A stretch of 14,225 nucleotides of DNA from Hepatocystis sp. ex Piliocolobus tephrosceles (GCA_902459845.2 CABPSV020000127.1:1-14225); one strand, 5' to 3'. Shown: positions 1 to 9,032, counted from the first letter of the stretch. The notes: generated by a model from the sequence alone, not told the origin. Program-made: numbers and translations.

Positions 1-1410
1 AAAAAATTTAATAACTTATGCATCAGTAAATCATTTTTTTTTATTTCTTCATTTAATATCTTATATGTTTTTAATTTAATTTTATTTATTTCTTCATTTA
101 TTACATTATTAATTTGCGAATGAACAAATTCTACTTCTGAAGATGTTGATTTTTGATCGTTAATATCAATGTGCTTACTTTTGCATTTTGCTTTTCGATG
201 CTCTGTTGCTTCATGGTTTTTAGTATTATTATTTAATAAAGAATTTTCAGTTTTATTATTTACTGTATTGTCGACATTTATATTACTATCAGATGTATTT
301 TCTATCACTAAATTAGATGCAGCTGTTTTGTTATCTAACATTTCATTTGCTAGAACAGTATTTATTGATGAACGAGATGTACTTATTTTTTTATCTAACG
401 TTTCATCTGTTATCATCTTATTTATTGACAAATTAGATGCAACTATTTTTTTGTTTAATAATTTGCTTGTTGAACCAAATATATCTATTTTATTTTCTGA
501 TGGATCGCTAGTTAAAACAGGTAAAACTATTTTGTCATTCGTCGTTTTATCTGTTAAACTATCATTCATTGTTAAACCTAATGTATTTATTTCGCTAGAC
601 GATGTTCTATCTGTTAATACCTCATGTATTATTTTCACACAGTTTTTTATTACTTCTTCATCTTTTCCCTCCATTAATGGCTCATCATCTACAGAAAAAT
701 AATTTTTTTTTTTACTATTCTTTTTTGACTTATAATATGATGGTAGATTAAGTTCTACGACTCTATTTGGCTTTTCTTTACATTTTAATAAATTATCTAT
801 TAACAAATTGTCTTCCTTTGTACTAGTACTGCTTTCTTCATTGTATAATGATTTATTGTTAGCTATGGAATTATTGAATGCATCTTTTTCAGTATATTTA
901 TACTGTTTTACTTTTTTTTCACATTTTATTTTGTTTAATAGTGTACATTTTATTAAATAGTTGTAAGTTGCTTTCCATGCGACTAAATGTGTTATGTATC
1001 TGGTAGATGATAGCTTTAATGGAAAATTTTTTATATAAGTGCTTCCAAATCCATGCTAAAAAAAATAGAAAAATAAATAAAAAAAGAAAAAAAGAAAAAA
1101 AATGAAAAGAAATATGTAAAAAAAAAAAAGTTAAAATAAAAAAATAAAAAAATAAAAAAATAAAAAAATTAAAAAAAAAAAAAAAAAAGAGAAAATGAAT
1201 ACATTAGAATAATTATATATATGTTAAACAGTTTTAATTAATTTATTGATATATAATAAAAAAACAAAAAGAATAGCAAAAAATAACAATATAGCAAATT
1301 CTTTATCATATATAGATTTTTTTTTATCTTACATTATATTGTGGTAATAAGATTGTTAAAAAAAACTTATGAGTTGCCAGTAAAAATAATAATATACGAA
1401 TTGTGGTCAT
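1..1410 (-). CDS. Secreted or exported-type protein of unknown function, two exons, 3' end cut by window edge
   Basis: Not recognised as a named family. Exon 1 is 1333-1410: an ATG at 1410 begins 26 codons (MTTIRILLFLLATHKFFLTI..., ending LLPQYN), a strongly hydrophobic stretch that looks like a signal peptide. It ends at a GTAAGA donor (complement of 1327-1332). Exon 2 begins at 1055, after a T-rich tract and AG acceptor with an in-frame TAG directly upstream, and stays open for 351 codons to base 1. The phase is 0 on both sides. Exon 2 opens HGFGSTYIKNFPLKLSSTRY, then becomes polar and rich in Asn, Lys, Ser and Thr, with three degenerate 20-residue repeats near residues 226-285. A short signal exon followed by a long exon is common in secreted and exported Plasmodium proteins, but I see no RxLxE/Q/D export motif near the signal. 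The stop lies outside the window. Synteny does not identify it: as I recall, P. falciparum has FIRA here, on the other strand. Confidence is high that it is a gene, low on function. Confidence 0.8.
279..458 (-). repeat. Degenerate 60-base (20-residue) tandem repeat within exon 2 of the left-hand gene
   Basis: Three units start on the minus strand at 458, 398 and 338, exactly 60 bases apart. In protein they open LNKKIVASNLSIN, LDKKISTSRSSIN and LDNKTAASNLVIE. The common core is L-N/D-K/N-K-x3-S-x2-S/V-I-N/E, with conserved TTATCTAA-like plus-strand words at the unit starts. The third unit decays into Asn-rich sequence. The divergence suggests an old in-frame duplication and not recent slippage. 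Confidence 0.7.
1056..1332 (-). other. Predicted intron of the left-hand gene
   Basis: On the minus strand the donor is AAT|GTAAGA (complement of 1327-1332) and the acceptor is TTTTTTTTAG|CATGG (AG at 1057-1056). The 277-base interior is almost pure A+T, with poly(T) on the sense strand, as is typical of Plasmodium introns. Splicing joins TAT AAT to CAT GGA with no frame change. The downstream frame has a TAG as its last intron codon, so exon 2 cannot be extended upstream unspliced. Confidence 0.78.
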
Positions 1411-1595
1411 ATTATTTTTACACTTCCAGTTTAATTGTTTACTTTTGTAATATAATTAAGAATGTTTTTAAAAGTTTTTATTTTTTTTTTTTTTCAAATA
1501 TTATATGTGCTGCTTTCTAAAATTTTTTTTTTTCTGTTTCTGTTTAAAGCTATATAATTTTAGTATTATTCTATTAATTATATATACATATACGA

Positions 1596-1632
<37 letters not shown>

Positions 1633-1885
1633 TTATACTTAATCATAAATATGTACCTAAGTTAAAAAACATTATTAATAAAATTTGTTTCCTTAGAAAA
1701 AGTATAATAAATATATTGTAAAACCAAAGTGCTTATTTATTATAGTTTATTTTTTAATACACTAATATATATATATATATATATAATTTAACATAAATAA
1801 TCAAAAGCAAATGTAAAAAAAAAAAAAAAATTTAACATAGGTTTATTACTGCATATGGTTCTATATATTTTAGATTAAAATAAAT

Positions 1886-1893
1886 TGCATGCA
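1886..1893. promoter_or_regulatory. TGCATGCA palindrome, candidate ApiAP2 site
   Basis: The perfect palindrome TGCATGCA lies about 476 bases upstream of the left-hand gene's ATG. In P. falciparum this word is the reported target of the AP2 factor PF3D7_1466400 (AP2-Sp/AP2-EXP). A GC-containing 8-mer is rare by chance in DNA this AT rich. Binding here is inference only. Confidence 0.35.
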
Positions 1894-2824
1894 CGTTTTT
1901 TAATTAATCTTTAATTAAATTAAAATATATTATGTATAATAATGTTATGTTAATATTAAACAAATTTATGAAACGTTAATTGTTGTAAATAAATTTTTTT
2001 TTATAAATATCTAACATTTTTTTTTTTTTATATTATAATTTGTTTAATGCAACTACTAATAAATATGTACTGCAACTAGACCATTACATCTACATAGTGT
2101 TATAGAATGTTAATAATATAACAAAATAAAAAAAAAAAAAAAATTTATATATATATATATATATGTATGTATAAACTTACCACTTTTTACCATAATTCTA
2201 AATATATATAAAAATAATACTATATATAACAATTGGCTTTGTAAATATATATGTTATTATAAACACTTCTACATCCTTCTAATTGAACCACTTTTAAAAA
2301 TAATTAAATATAAAATAAAAACTCCTATGTAAATATGAAATAACCATAAAACGAAATATAAAAATGCAAATAAAAAAAAATAAAATAAACAAGCCCAATA
2401 GCAATTGAAACTATATTAAAACTTATCAATTACAATGTATTATATAATTTTAAATTATACAACATTTTAACGTTACACATTAAAAATGAATAAAACACAA
2501 GAAATGGACAAATCTATTTATCAATATTAAATTAAATTTGTTCGAAACAATTGTTAACATTGGTCATATGTTACAGCATATTTTACGCTTCTAAAAATAT
2601 AATACTTACATATTAGATTTTTTTTTTTTTTTCACTTGTTATTTATCTACATATAAATACTATTAATTCTTTTATATAATTTTTTTTTACTAATATAGTA
2701 TTTTGTTAAAAATTTTAAGCGGTTGGCACGTATTATTACTATGCTAAAACTTTTTCACAGACTTAACAAGTCTAGATTAATTTTTTTAAAAAATGTTTCT
2801 ATTTTTATCACAAGTAGTTTTTTT

Positions 2825-2862
<38 letters not shown>

Positions 2863-2993
2863 GCAATACTAATATATAAGTATTCCACTTTTTACAACTA
2901 TTCGCACGCATTTTTTTTCAAAATATAGTATATAATATGAATTTTGTTTTTGATAATATTTTAACAAAATTCGTAAATACTAGAAATAAAAAA

Positions 2994-3169
2994 TATTAAA
3001 AAATAGTATTAAAAAATAGCATTAAAAAATAACATTAAAAAAAAAATAAAAAAAAAAACATTAAAAAAAAATATAAAAAAAAAAAAACATTAAAACATAA
3101 CATTAAAACATAACATTAAAAAATAACATTAAAACATAACATTAAAAAATAACATTAAAAAATAACATT
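2994..3169. repeat. Degenerate 13-base tandem repeat, CATTAAAAAATAA type
   Basis: About ten copies of CATTAAAAAATAA or CATTAAAACATAA, with early variants starting TATT and ending TAG, are interrupted by pure A runs. The array lies 115 to 290 bases beyond the RAP2/3 stop codon, so it is probably in or just past its 3' UTR. It looks like simple-sequence slippage and shows no coding potential. Confidence 0.75.
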
Positions 3170-3283
3170 GAAAAAAAAAAAAAAGACTAAAAAAAAAAGA
3201 AAAAAAAAAAAAAATACCAAAAAAAAACACCAAAAGAATAATATTGCAAAAAATTTCACATATAAAAAAAAAAATGGTGTGAA

Positions 3284-4486
3284 TCAGGCATTTACCAATG
3301 GATCTTTCATAGCGTAATAATTGGTTCCTGCTATATTTGCAAACTCACGTACGTGACAATTTACAGTAATATCGAATAATTGATCAAAATCTCTTCTTAA
3401 AAAACTTATTTCAGTAGAAACAAGATTTATATACATATCTATAAAATATTGTAAATTTTTACTTCTAAAAAGACTTTTCAAAAATCTAAATCCCTTCAAA
3501 TTATTCATTTTATATGTTTTCAAGATTAAAGAATTATCAAATTCCATTAAAAATCTTTTATGTCCATATATCATTTTTGCTTTTACAATTGAAAAAAAAT
3601 TAGCTAATAAATCATCTAGTGATCCAAAATATTGTTCATTGTCATCTTTTTTACAATAACCAAAAACTGGATCAGTATAATATGAGCCTAAAAATGTAAA
3701 TGTTTGACTACGTTTTTTAAAGCCTAATAAATTTCTATTATTAACAATATTATATGTTCCACTTACTGGCAAAGTTAAATCAGAACTATAATAATTATCA
3801 GATACACTAAAAAAACCTAACAGATTATAATCACGTATAGCTATTGCCTCACGAATATTAAGTTGCACTTTATATTTATCTTGATAATATGTTTTAAATG
3901 TGTTTATATCATTGTAAATAAATAGATGTTTAGGGTCATCTGTATATACTGCGTTCTTTTTATTAGTTACTGGACTAATAATTTTATTTAAAAAACTTAC
4001 ATCTGGTTTTAAGTTACTAATATCTGATGAAGTAAGTATTATGTTATCTAAAAGTTTAGTAAGTTTTGGTTTTTCTAAAACATCATAAAAATCTTTAAAT
4101 AGATATTCTTCTTTATCACGAAATACATTATGGAAATATGTTTTTGCATTCTGTAATAGTGAAGCATTTCTTATAATTCTAGCATAATAATGAATTAAAA
4201 ATATATTTAAAGCTCTTATAAAACATGAATGTTCATTTGCTTCTAAAACATTAATATTTATTTTTTGCATATATTTTAAAGCATCTTGTGCAACAGAAAA
4301 ATGACTAAAAAAAAAATTAATCCATTTTCCTAACTCATAAAATGCATCAGAATGAACCACCAGAACATTGTTTAGTGAAAAATCATTTAAATTGAAGTCA
4401 TACAACGGTGTATCACAAACATTTGTTTTTACAACATTTTGTAAACAAATCGAAACAAAAAACAATATTACAAATCTTATATTCAT
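3284..4486 (-). CDS. RAP2/3: Rhoptry-associated protein, RAP2/RAP3 family
   Basis: This is a single-exon gene of 400 residues; the P. falciparum RAP2 and RAP3 proteins are about 398-400 residues. In the family, RAP2 or RAP3 binds RAP1 in the low-molecular-weight rhoptry complex of merozoites, which is discharged around red-cell invasion. A hydrophobic signal peptide covers residues 1-21, with likely cleavage just before NVCD. The family-type N-terminal stretch follows: a GKWINFFFSHFSVAQDALKY-like segment (53-72), then INVLEANEHSCFIRALNIFL (78-97). Mature cysteines are C24, C88, C278 and C377, an even number that fits two disulfides. No transmembrane helix or GPI tail is seen. The start at 4486 is the only Met before the signal peptide and has an A-rich context. 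It lies downstream of the APC3-like gene on the same strand, with 1.4 kb between them. Family assignment rests on recalled similarity and length. Choosing RAP2 over RAP3 is not justified, as only one copy is present. Confidence 0.85.
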   Translation of the reverse strand: MNIRFVILFFVSICLQNVVKTNVCDTPLYDFNLNDFSLNNVLVVHSDAFYELGKWINFFFSHFSVAQDALKYMQKININVLEANEHSCFIRALNIFLIHYYARIIRNASLLQNAKTYFHNVFRDKEEYLFKDFYDVLEKPKLTKLLDNIILTSSDISNLKPDVSFLNKIISPVTNKKNAVYTDDPKHLFIYNDINTFKTYYQDKYKVQLNIREAIAIRDYNLLGFFSVSDNYYSSDLTLPVSGTYNIVNNRNLLGFKKRSQTFTFLGSYYTDPVFGYCKKDDNEQYFGSLDDLLANFFSIVKAKMIYGHKRFLMEFDNSLILKTYKMNNLKGFRFLKSLFRSKNLQYFIDMYINLVSTEISFLRRDFDQLFDITVNCHVREFANIAGTNYYAMKDPLVNA

Positions 4487-4559
4487 TTTTTTCTCACAGT
4501 TTTATGTATATAATATTTTCAAAAAAGTATACAAATTGGGTAGACTAAATTAATTTATA

Positions 4560-4593
<34 letters not shown>

Positions 4594-4931
4594 TTTGTTA
4601 AAATTTTAACATTTAGTTTTATATTTGCGTATCTATTTTTACTTCTATTCTATTTCTAATATTAAAATGTAAAAAAAAAAACTAAACAAAATTAAAACAT
4701 ACTTTAACTAAAAATATAAAATGCACATTGTTAGTGCTCATGTGTAATGAACAACTTATTAAAAGCAACAAATAAAAAAATAGAAAAAAAAGTTAATATT
4801 AAAAGCAAATAAAAAACTTAAAATATATAAATATATAAATATGTATATAAATATATATGTATATGTACGTAAATGTGTATGAATATTTTTTAATATTATT
4901 ATTATATAATAACATTTATTATATTATATTT

Positions 4932-4970
<39 letters not shown>

Positions 4971-5826
4971 GTATCAAAAAATACTAAAGCGTTTCTAAAT
5001 ATTTTGTTGTGAATTGTAATAAAAATTAAAAATATATAATAAAAAAAAAAATACACGAACATAAAAAAAATAGTGTGTCTATGCTATAACCGTTATTTAC
5101 AAAAAAAAAAAAAAAAAAAAAAAGCAATCAAATTATGTTTGCACTTCTAATGCATAAAAATGCTTACACTTATAATAACAAATTACTTTATTTTTTTTTC
5201 ATTTTATAGTAATAGAATTATTTTCAACTAAATATGTCCTAATATTGAAAATATACTACAACTTAAATTGTTATATATTTTTTAGGTAGTTTAATTTGTT
5301 ATATATTTTTTTTTTTTTTCTAAATGAAGCTCTTCATAGCTATAAATATGCACTAGATGTTACCATTTTAGGTACATTTTTTTTTTTTTTGTTAAAGCAT
5401 TGTTCTGCATATGTGGTGCTTCAGTAAATTTTAAAAGAAAAAGATAAATTAAATAAAAAAAAAAAAAATGAAAAATATTTAAAAAGTGTAATATATCTAA
5501 AAAATGTTATATTTTTATGTACACACCAATATATATATATTTATATATATTTATATATCACTTCGGAGCATGGATTCATTATATCTGTTCGAATGTTCAA
5601 CACAGTATTTACTCCTGTGATTTTTGTCATATTTTCAGATGTATAATTCGTTTCTGTCATACACATATATATGTGCCTTTATGTATATATATTTATATAT
5701 ATGTGTGCCAGTCTGTATATTTGCATACGCACATGTTTTTAACATTTTTAAATGTCAATGGACCTTCGTATTTCATTTCCTGTAACGTTTTAAAATTAAT
5801 ATTTTATTTGTGTATATAGCGTGTGT

Positions 5827-5859
<33 letters not shown>

Positions 5860-5893
5860 ACATAACAATTTATTTGTCTATTTTTTTTAACAC
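4487..5893. other. Intergenic region: RAP2/3 promoter side and APC3-like 3' side
   Basis: No convincing gene is present. The region holds (TA)n followed by poly(T) at 4557-4596, a 34-T run (4934-4967), an A run (about 5100-5123), a 30-T run (5829-5858) just past the APC3-like stop, and a compositionally richer island around 5560-5780. Three GTGCA words sit on the RAP2/3 sense strand. The 170 bases next to the RAP2/3 start are almost pure A+T and are probably 5' UTR. Confidence 0.75.
4722..5353 (-). promoter_or_regulatory. Three GTGCA motifs upstream of RAP2/3 (candidate AP2-I sites)
   Basis: GTGCA occurs on the minus strand at 4722-4726, 5140-5144 and 5349-5353, that is 236, 654 and 863 bases upstream of the RAP2/3 ATG. 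All three are in the same orientation. GTGCA is the reported core motif of P. falciparum AP2-I, an activator of invasion genes including rhoptry genes. With three G/C bases in such AT-rich DNA fewer would be expected, but the motif is short. Function is inference. Confidence 0.4.
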
Positions 5894-8002
5894 TTATCTT
5901 TGCGAGCATGCATTTTCATATGCTTCTATATTATCATAAAAATTTTCTTGTTTAAAAAAACGTTCTATTTTATTTATTATGCACTCATTTGGAGCAATTT
6001 TTAAATTGCAGCAATTATAGATATATTTTAACAAATTTTTATTTATATTATGAGTATTATTATAAATTATTTCTTTTATAATTCTTTTAGATTTATTATA
6101 TTTTTGTTCTAATACTAATGTAATTGCTACAAGTGTATTAATATAATTACTATCTGGATATATTTTTTGTGCTTTTAAAAAACTATTTAAAGCTTCTATA
6201 TTACTTTTTATTTTTAAAAACATAATACCTTGCATAATAAGTACTTCCGTACATTGACTATTATTTTTTAATGCATGTTCTAAGCAAAGTAAAGCAGTTT
6301 CGTATTTTTTATTATGATTATATAAAGATGCACAATATAAACATATAAGCGTATCATTATGATTCAATTTTAAACATAAACTTACATGAACATTTGATAA
6401 TTCATACATTCTTTCTTTATATAAAATAACACTTAATAATAAATGTGCTTTAAAATTACAAGGATTTATTTGCAAACATTTTAATAATGCTAAAACTGCT
6501 TTTTTCATCTGTCCTATATATTGTATTTCACAAGAATACAAAATATAAGAATATTCATAAAATGTATTTAACATAATTGCTTGTTTAAAAAAATAACAAG
6601 CTAATGTTTTTTTATTTTTTAAAGAAAAATAATTACCAATCAAACACAAAAAATATTCATTTATTTCTTTTTTTGGATAAAATGTTAAAATGTATTCAAC
6701 TTTTTTAATGTTGTTTTCATACCAGTAACAAGTTGATAATACTGGTAAATGTTTTGTATAATAACAATCAATGTCATTAATCTGTTCAAAATAAAAAATT
6801 GTTTTTTTATAATTACGGAGTAGAAAATAACATAACCCTTTAAGATAAAAAAAGCATACACTAAAAATTGGTTCATTTTCATATTTTTCTATTAATAATA
6901 AACATTTGTTAAAATTATTTAAATAGAAGTAGTAATAAATTTTACTTATTGTAACTAAATCATGTAAACCAATTTTAGTCATACAACTTCTTTTGTTTTC
7001 AATATCCATACACTTTTTAATATTAATTTTAAATTGATATATCCAATCTAAAAAAAAACTATTTATTAAATCTACATTTATTAATGACAATATAAACTCT
7101 TTATTTTCTATATATATATTATTTTTTATATACATTAAATCAACTAACTCTAAAATGTTATTATCAAAATATGTGTTTCTTTTTTTTTTTAACATTTCTT
7201 GTTGTTGTAATTCTGTTTTATATTCATCTAAATCGGATTCTAATTCTAATTCCAATTCTGATTCTTCTCCACTTTTTTCATTTTTTATAATCTCACATTT
7301 CCATTTTTTATAAATATCTATTGTAAAATTATATAACTTAGCAATTTTTTTAATTTCATCCATATACATACTACTGTAATAAAATATACCATGTAACGCT
7401 AATAACTTTTTTAATGAACATATATAAAATGGACAAGCTTTAAAACATAAATAATAACAATAAAAAGATATATCTATGAGTTTTTTTTTTTTAGTATCAT
7501 TTAACCATTCATTTTTTGCTTCTTTTTCATATATTTTACCTAATAAATAATACCCTGCACTATAACCAGGTATATTTTTTACATCATAAAAACTATTGGT
7601 ATATATCTTTATATCTTTTTTTTCATAACTATCAAACACAGAATTATAACAACTGTATTTTAAAAAATCTTTATCTAATAACATTAACACTAAATTGATT
7701 CGTTTTACTTTTCTTAATTTATAACAACAGTAAATATAACCATATTTTAATATATTTTTACAATTATCTTCTTTACATTTTATTTTCGTGTATTTAAATA
7801 ACTTTTCCAAGTCATTATATTTTAAATAATGATCATTAGAATATAAATTTTGTTCTATTTTAACGTTATTTTTATAACAATAAGTATCTATAAGTTCTTT
7901 ATATAATCTACATTGAAACTTTAGGTTGTACTTTTTTGAAAAATGAAGACCATAAATTAAGAAATTAACGTAGCTGTACAAAGTATTATCTGCATCAATC
8001 AT
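5894..8002 (-). CDS. APC3/Cdc27-like TPR subunit of the anaphase-promoting complex
   Basis: The protein has 702 residues and is all alpha-helical in character. APC3 is a scaffold of the APC/C ubiquitin ligase; its TPR superhelix receives the coactivator and APC10 tails and so helps trigger mitotic exit. Residues 1-110 form a helical N-terminal part. Residues 147-204 (YSAGYYLLGKIYEKE, then CFKACPFYICSLKKLLALHG) match the first Cdc27 TPR block in pattern. A charged linker with a Glu-Leu run spans 240-270. Residues 345-650 form the TPR superhelix. Within it, STCYWYENN (423-431) sits where Cdc27 has its STxLWHL motif. GNYFSLKNKKTLACYFFKQA (456-475) sits where Cdc27 has its GNxFSLQ...A-x2-FF-x-RA block. 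The start at 8002 is chosen because upstream in-frame sequence is only simple repeats; its context is AAAA-ATG. Cysteine is unusually frequent. Alternatives are other APC/C TPR subunits (APC6, APC8) or a generic TPR protein. Confidence 0.72.
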   Translation of the reverse strand: MIDADNTLYSYVNFLIYGLHFSKKYNLKFQCRLYKELIDTYCYKNNVKIEQNLYSNDHYLKYNDLEKLFKYTKIKCKEDNCKNILKYGYIYCCYKLRKVKRINLVLMLLDKDFLKYSCYNSVFDSYEKKDIKIYTNSFYDVKNIPGYSAGYYLLGKIYEKEAKNEWLNDTKKKKLIDISFYCYYLCFKACPFYICSLKKLLALHGIFYYSSMYMDEIKKIAKLYNFTIDIYKKWKCEIIKNEKSGEESELELELESDLDEYKTELQQQEMLKKKRNTYFDNNILELVDLMYIKNNIYIENKEFILSLINVDLINSFFLDWIYQFKINIKKCMDIENKRSCMTKIGLHDLVTISKIYYYFYLNNFNKCLLLIEKYENEPIFSVCFFYLKGLCYFLLRNYKKTIFYFEQINDIDCYYTKHLPVLSTCYWYENNIKKVEYILTFYPKKEINEYFLCLIGNYFSLKNKKTLACYFFKQAIMLNTFYEYSYILYSCEIQYIGQMKKAVLALLKCLQINPCNFKAHLLLSVILYKERMYELSNVHVSLCLKLNHNDTLICLYCASLYNHNKKYETALLCLEHALKNNSQCTEVLIMQGIMFLKIKSNIEALNSFLKAQKIYPDSNYINTLVAITLVLEQKYNKSKRIIKEIIYNNTHNINKNLLKYIYNCCNLKIAPNECIINKIERFFKQENFYDNIEAYENACSQR

Positions 8003-8034
8003 TTTTAAAAGATGGCGTAATATAAAAAAAAATA

Positions 8035-8325
8035 CATAAGTAAACAAGTAAATAAATAAATCAATAAAAAAGTAAACAGATAAATAAATAAAAAAACAAA
8101 TAAATAAAAAAAACAAATAAATAAAAAAAACAAATAAATAAATAAAAAAACAAATAAATAAAAAAACAAATAAATAAAAAAACAAATAAATAAATAAATA
8201 AAATAAAATCCAATTAAATAAAGTCGAATTAGATAAAACCAAATAAAATAAAAAAAAATTAAATAAGACCAAATTAAATAAGACCAAATTAAATAAAACC
8301 AAATTAAATAAAATCAAATTAAATA
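8035..8325. repeat. AT-rich simple tandem repeats upstream of the APC3-like start
   Basis: Two blocks are visible. Positions 8035-8205 contain AAATAAATAAAAAAACA-type units. Positions 8210-8325 contain a 15-base unit of the form CCAAATTAAATAAGA/AAA, about seven copies. The 15-base period keeps the minus-strand frame open, so a naive gene model would add about 105 residues of Phe, Leu, Tyr and Ile to the APC3-like protein. I regard it as 5' UTR or promoter DNA. Confidence 0.75.
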
Positions 8326-8728
8326 GTATATAAAATTTAAGTAAACTTTTTTTTTTTTTAAAGCTGGAGTAATCATGAAATATTTACGCTTAATATGTTA
8401 TTAAAATGTTTTACAAAAAATATAATATATATATATATATGTTATACATCTTTCATTAATGATACTTTCTTTTAAATATATTATCAATTTGCAACTCAAA
8501 TACTTTATATTATATTCAAAAACGTGTACTTGTTTTTGTCTTTTTTCATTTATAAATATAATATACATTTTAAAAAAGACAAAATAATAACATAAAAATA
8601 AAACATTGCAAATATCTCATGTATATGTTGTACTTATATTTAAATAATTCATCTCTAAATGATTATTTTACTTTTGTTTATACATATATAAATACATGCA
8701 TATATATTCATAAAATATACATATATAG

Positions 8729-8746
8729 ATGCGTATTTTTACGCAT
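8729..8746. other. Perfect 7-base hairpin, ATGCGTA-TTTT-TACGCAT
   Basis: The arms ATGCGTA (8729-8735) and TACGCAT (8740-8746) are fully complementary around a four-T loop. The site lies 727 bases upstream of the APC3-like start, in one of the few stretches here with appreciable G+C; CCCC follows at about 8764. It could be a protein-binding palindrome or a transcript hairpin. Confidence 0.4.
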
Positions 8747-8828
8747 TACGTTTCTATAGTAAACCCCAGTTTCATTTTAGAATAAGCATACTTTGAAATT
8801 TATTATGCTTGTTTTTTTTTTTTCTTTG

Positions 8829-8846
8829 CAATAATAATTATTATTG
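8829..8846. other. 18-base perfect palindrome, CAATAATAATTATTATTG
   Basis: The 18 bases read identically on both strands with no spacer. AT-only palindromes are common in this composition, but the flanking C and G make this one longer than most nearby. No known factor is assigned. Confidence 0.4.
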
Positions 8847-9014
8847 GTGTCTTAAAGAAAACACAAAAAAAAAAGATTAAATTTAAATATTATTTTCAGA
8901 TAATGAACAAATTTAAGTTGATTATTATTGTTTCATGTTCAGTTTTTTAGTGCTAATTTTTTGTGCTAATATTTTCGCATATTTATCGTTTATTAAATGT
9001 TATTATTTCACATC

Positions 9015-9032
9015 AAGAACAGATGTGTTCTT
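9015..9032. other. Short inverted repeat, AAGAAC-N6-GTTCTT
   Basis: Arms at 9015-9020 and 9027-9032 are perfectly complementary across a six-base loop (AGATGT). It lies in the middle of the divergent intergenic region. Function is unknown. Confidence 0.35.

Larger units (their letters stand above)
1411..3283. other. Intergenic region: 5' side of the left-hand gene and 3' side of RAP2/3
   Basis: No open reading frame with coding character was found. The region holds a 31-T run (1599-1629), a (TA)n tract near 1766-1785, a 35-A run (2827-2861), many shorter A and T runs, and the 13-base repeat at 2994-3169. Because both flanking genes are on the minus strand, the right part should carry the RAP2/3 3' UTR and the left part the promoter and 5' UTR of the left-hand gene. 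Transcript ends cannot be placed from sequence. Confidence 0.75.

Noticed and set aside
169..702. Plus-strand frame of 177 codons
   Set aside because: It is the complement shadow of exon 2 of the minus-strand gene, whose frame is open to the window edge and joins a good signal-peptide exon. The plus frame has no coding character of its own.
3284..3300. Possible intron donor (TTG|GTAAAT) near the RAP2/3 3' end
   Set aside because: The 400-residue single-exon product already matches the family length, and the downstream DNA is pure repeat with no plausible exon.
4368..4553. Small plus-strand frame overlapping the RAP2/3 5' end
   Set aside because: It is antisense to the RAP2/3 signal-peptide region and runs into AT-rich intergenic DNA.
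6685..7698. Short alternative frames inside the APC3-like gene (6685-6882 minus, 7516-7698 plus)
   Set aside because: They overlap a long conserved-looking coding frame and have no independent support.
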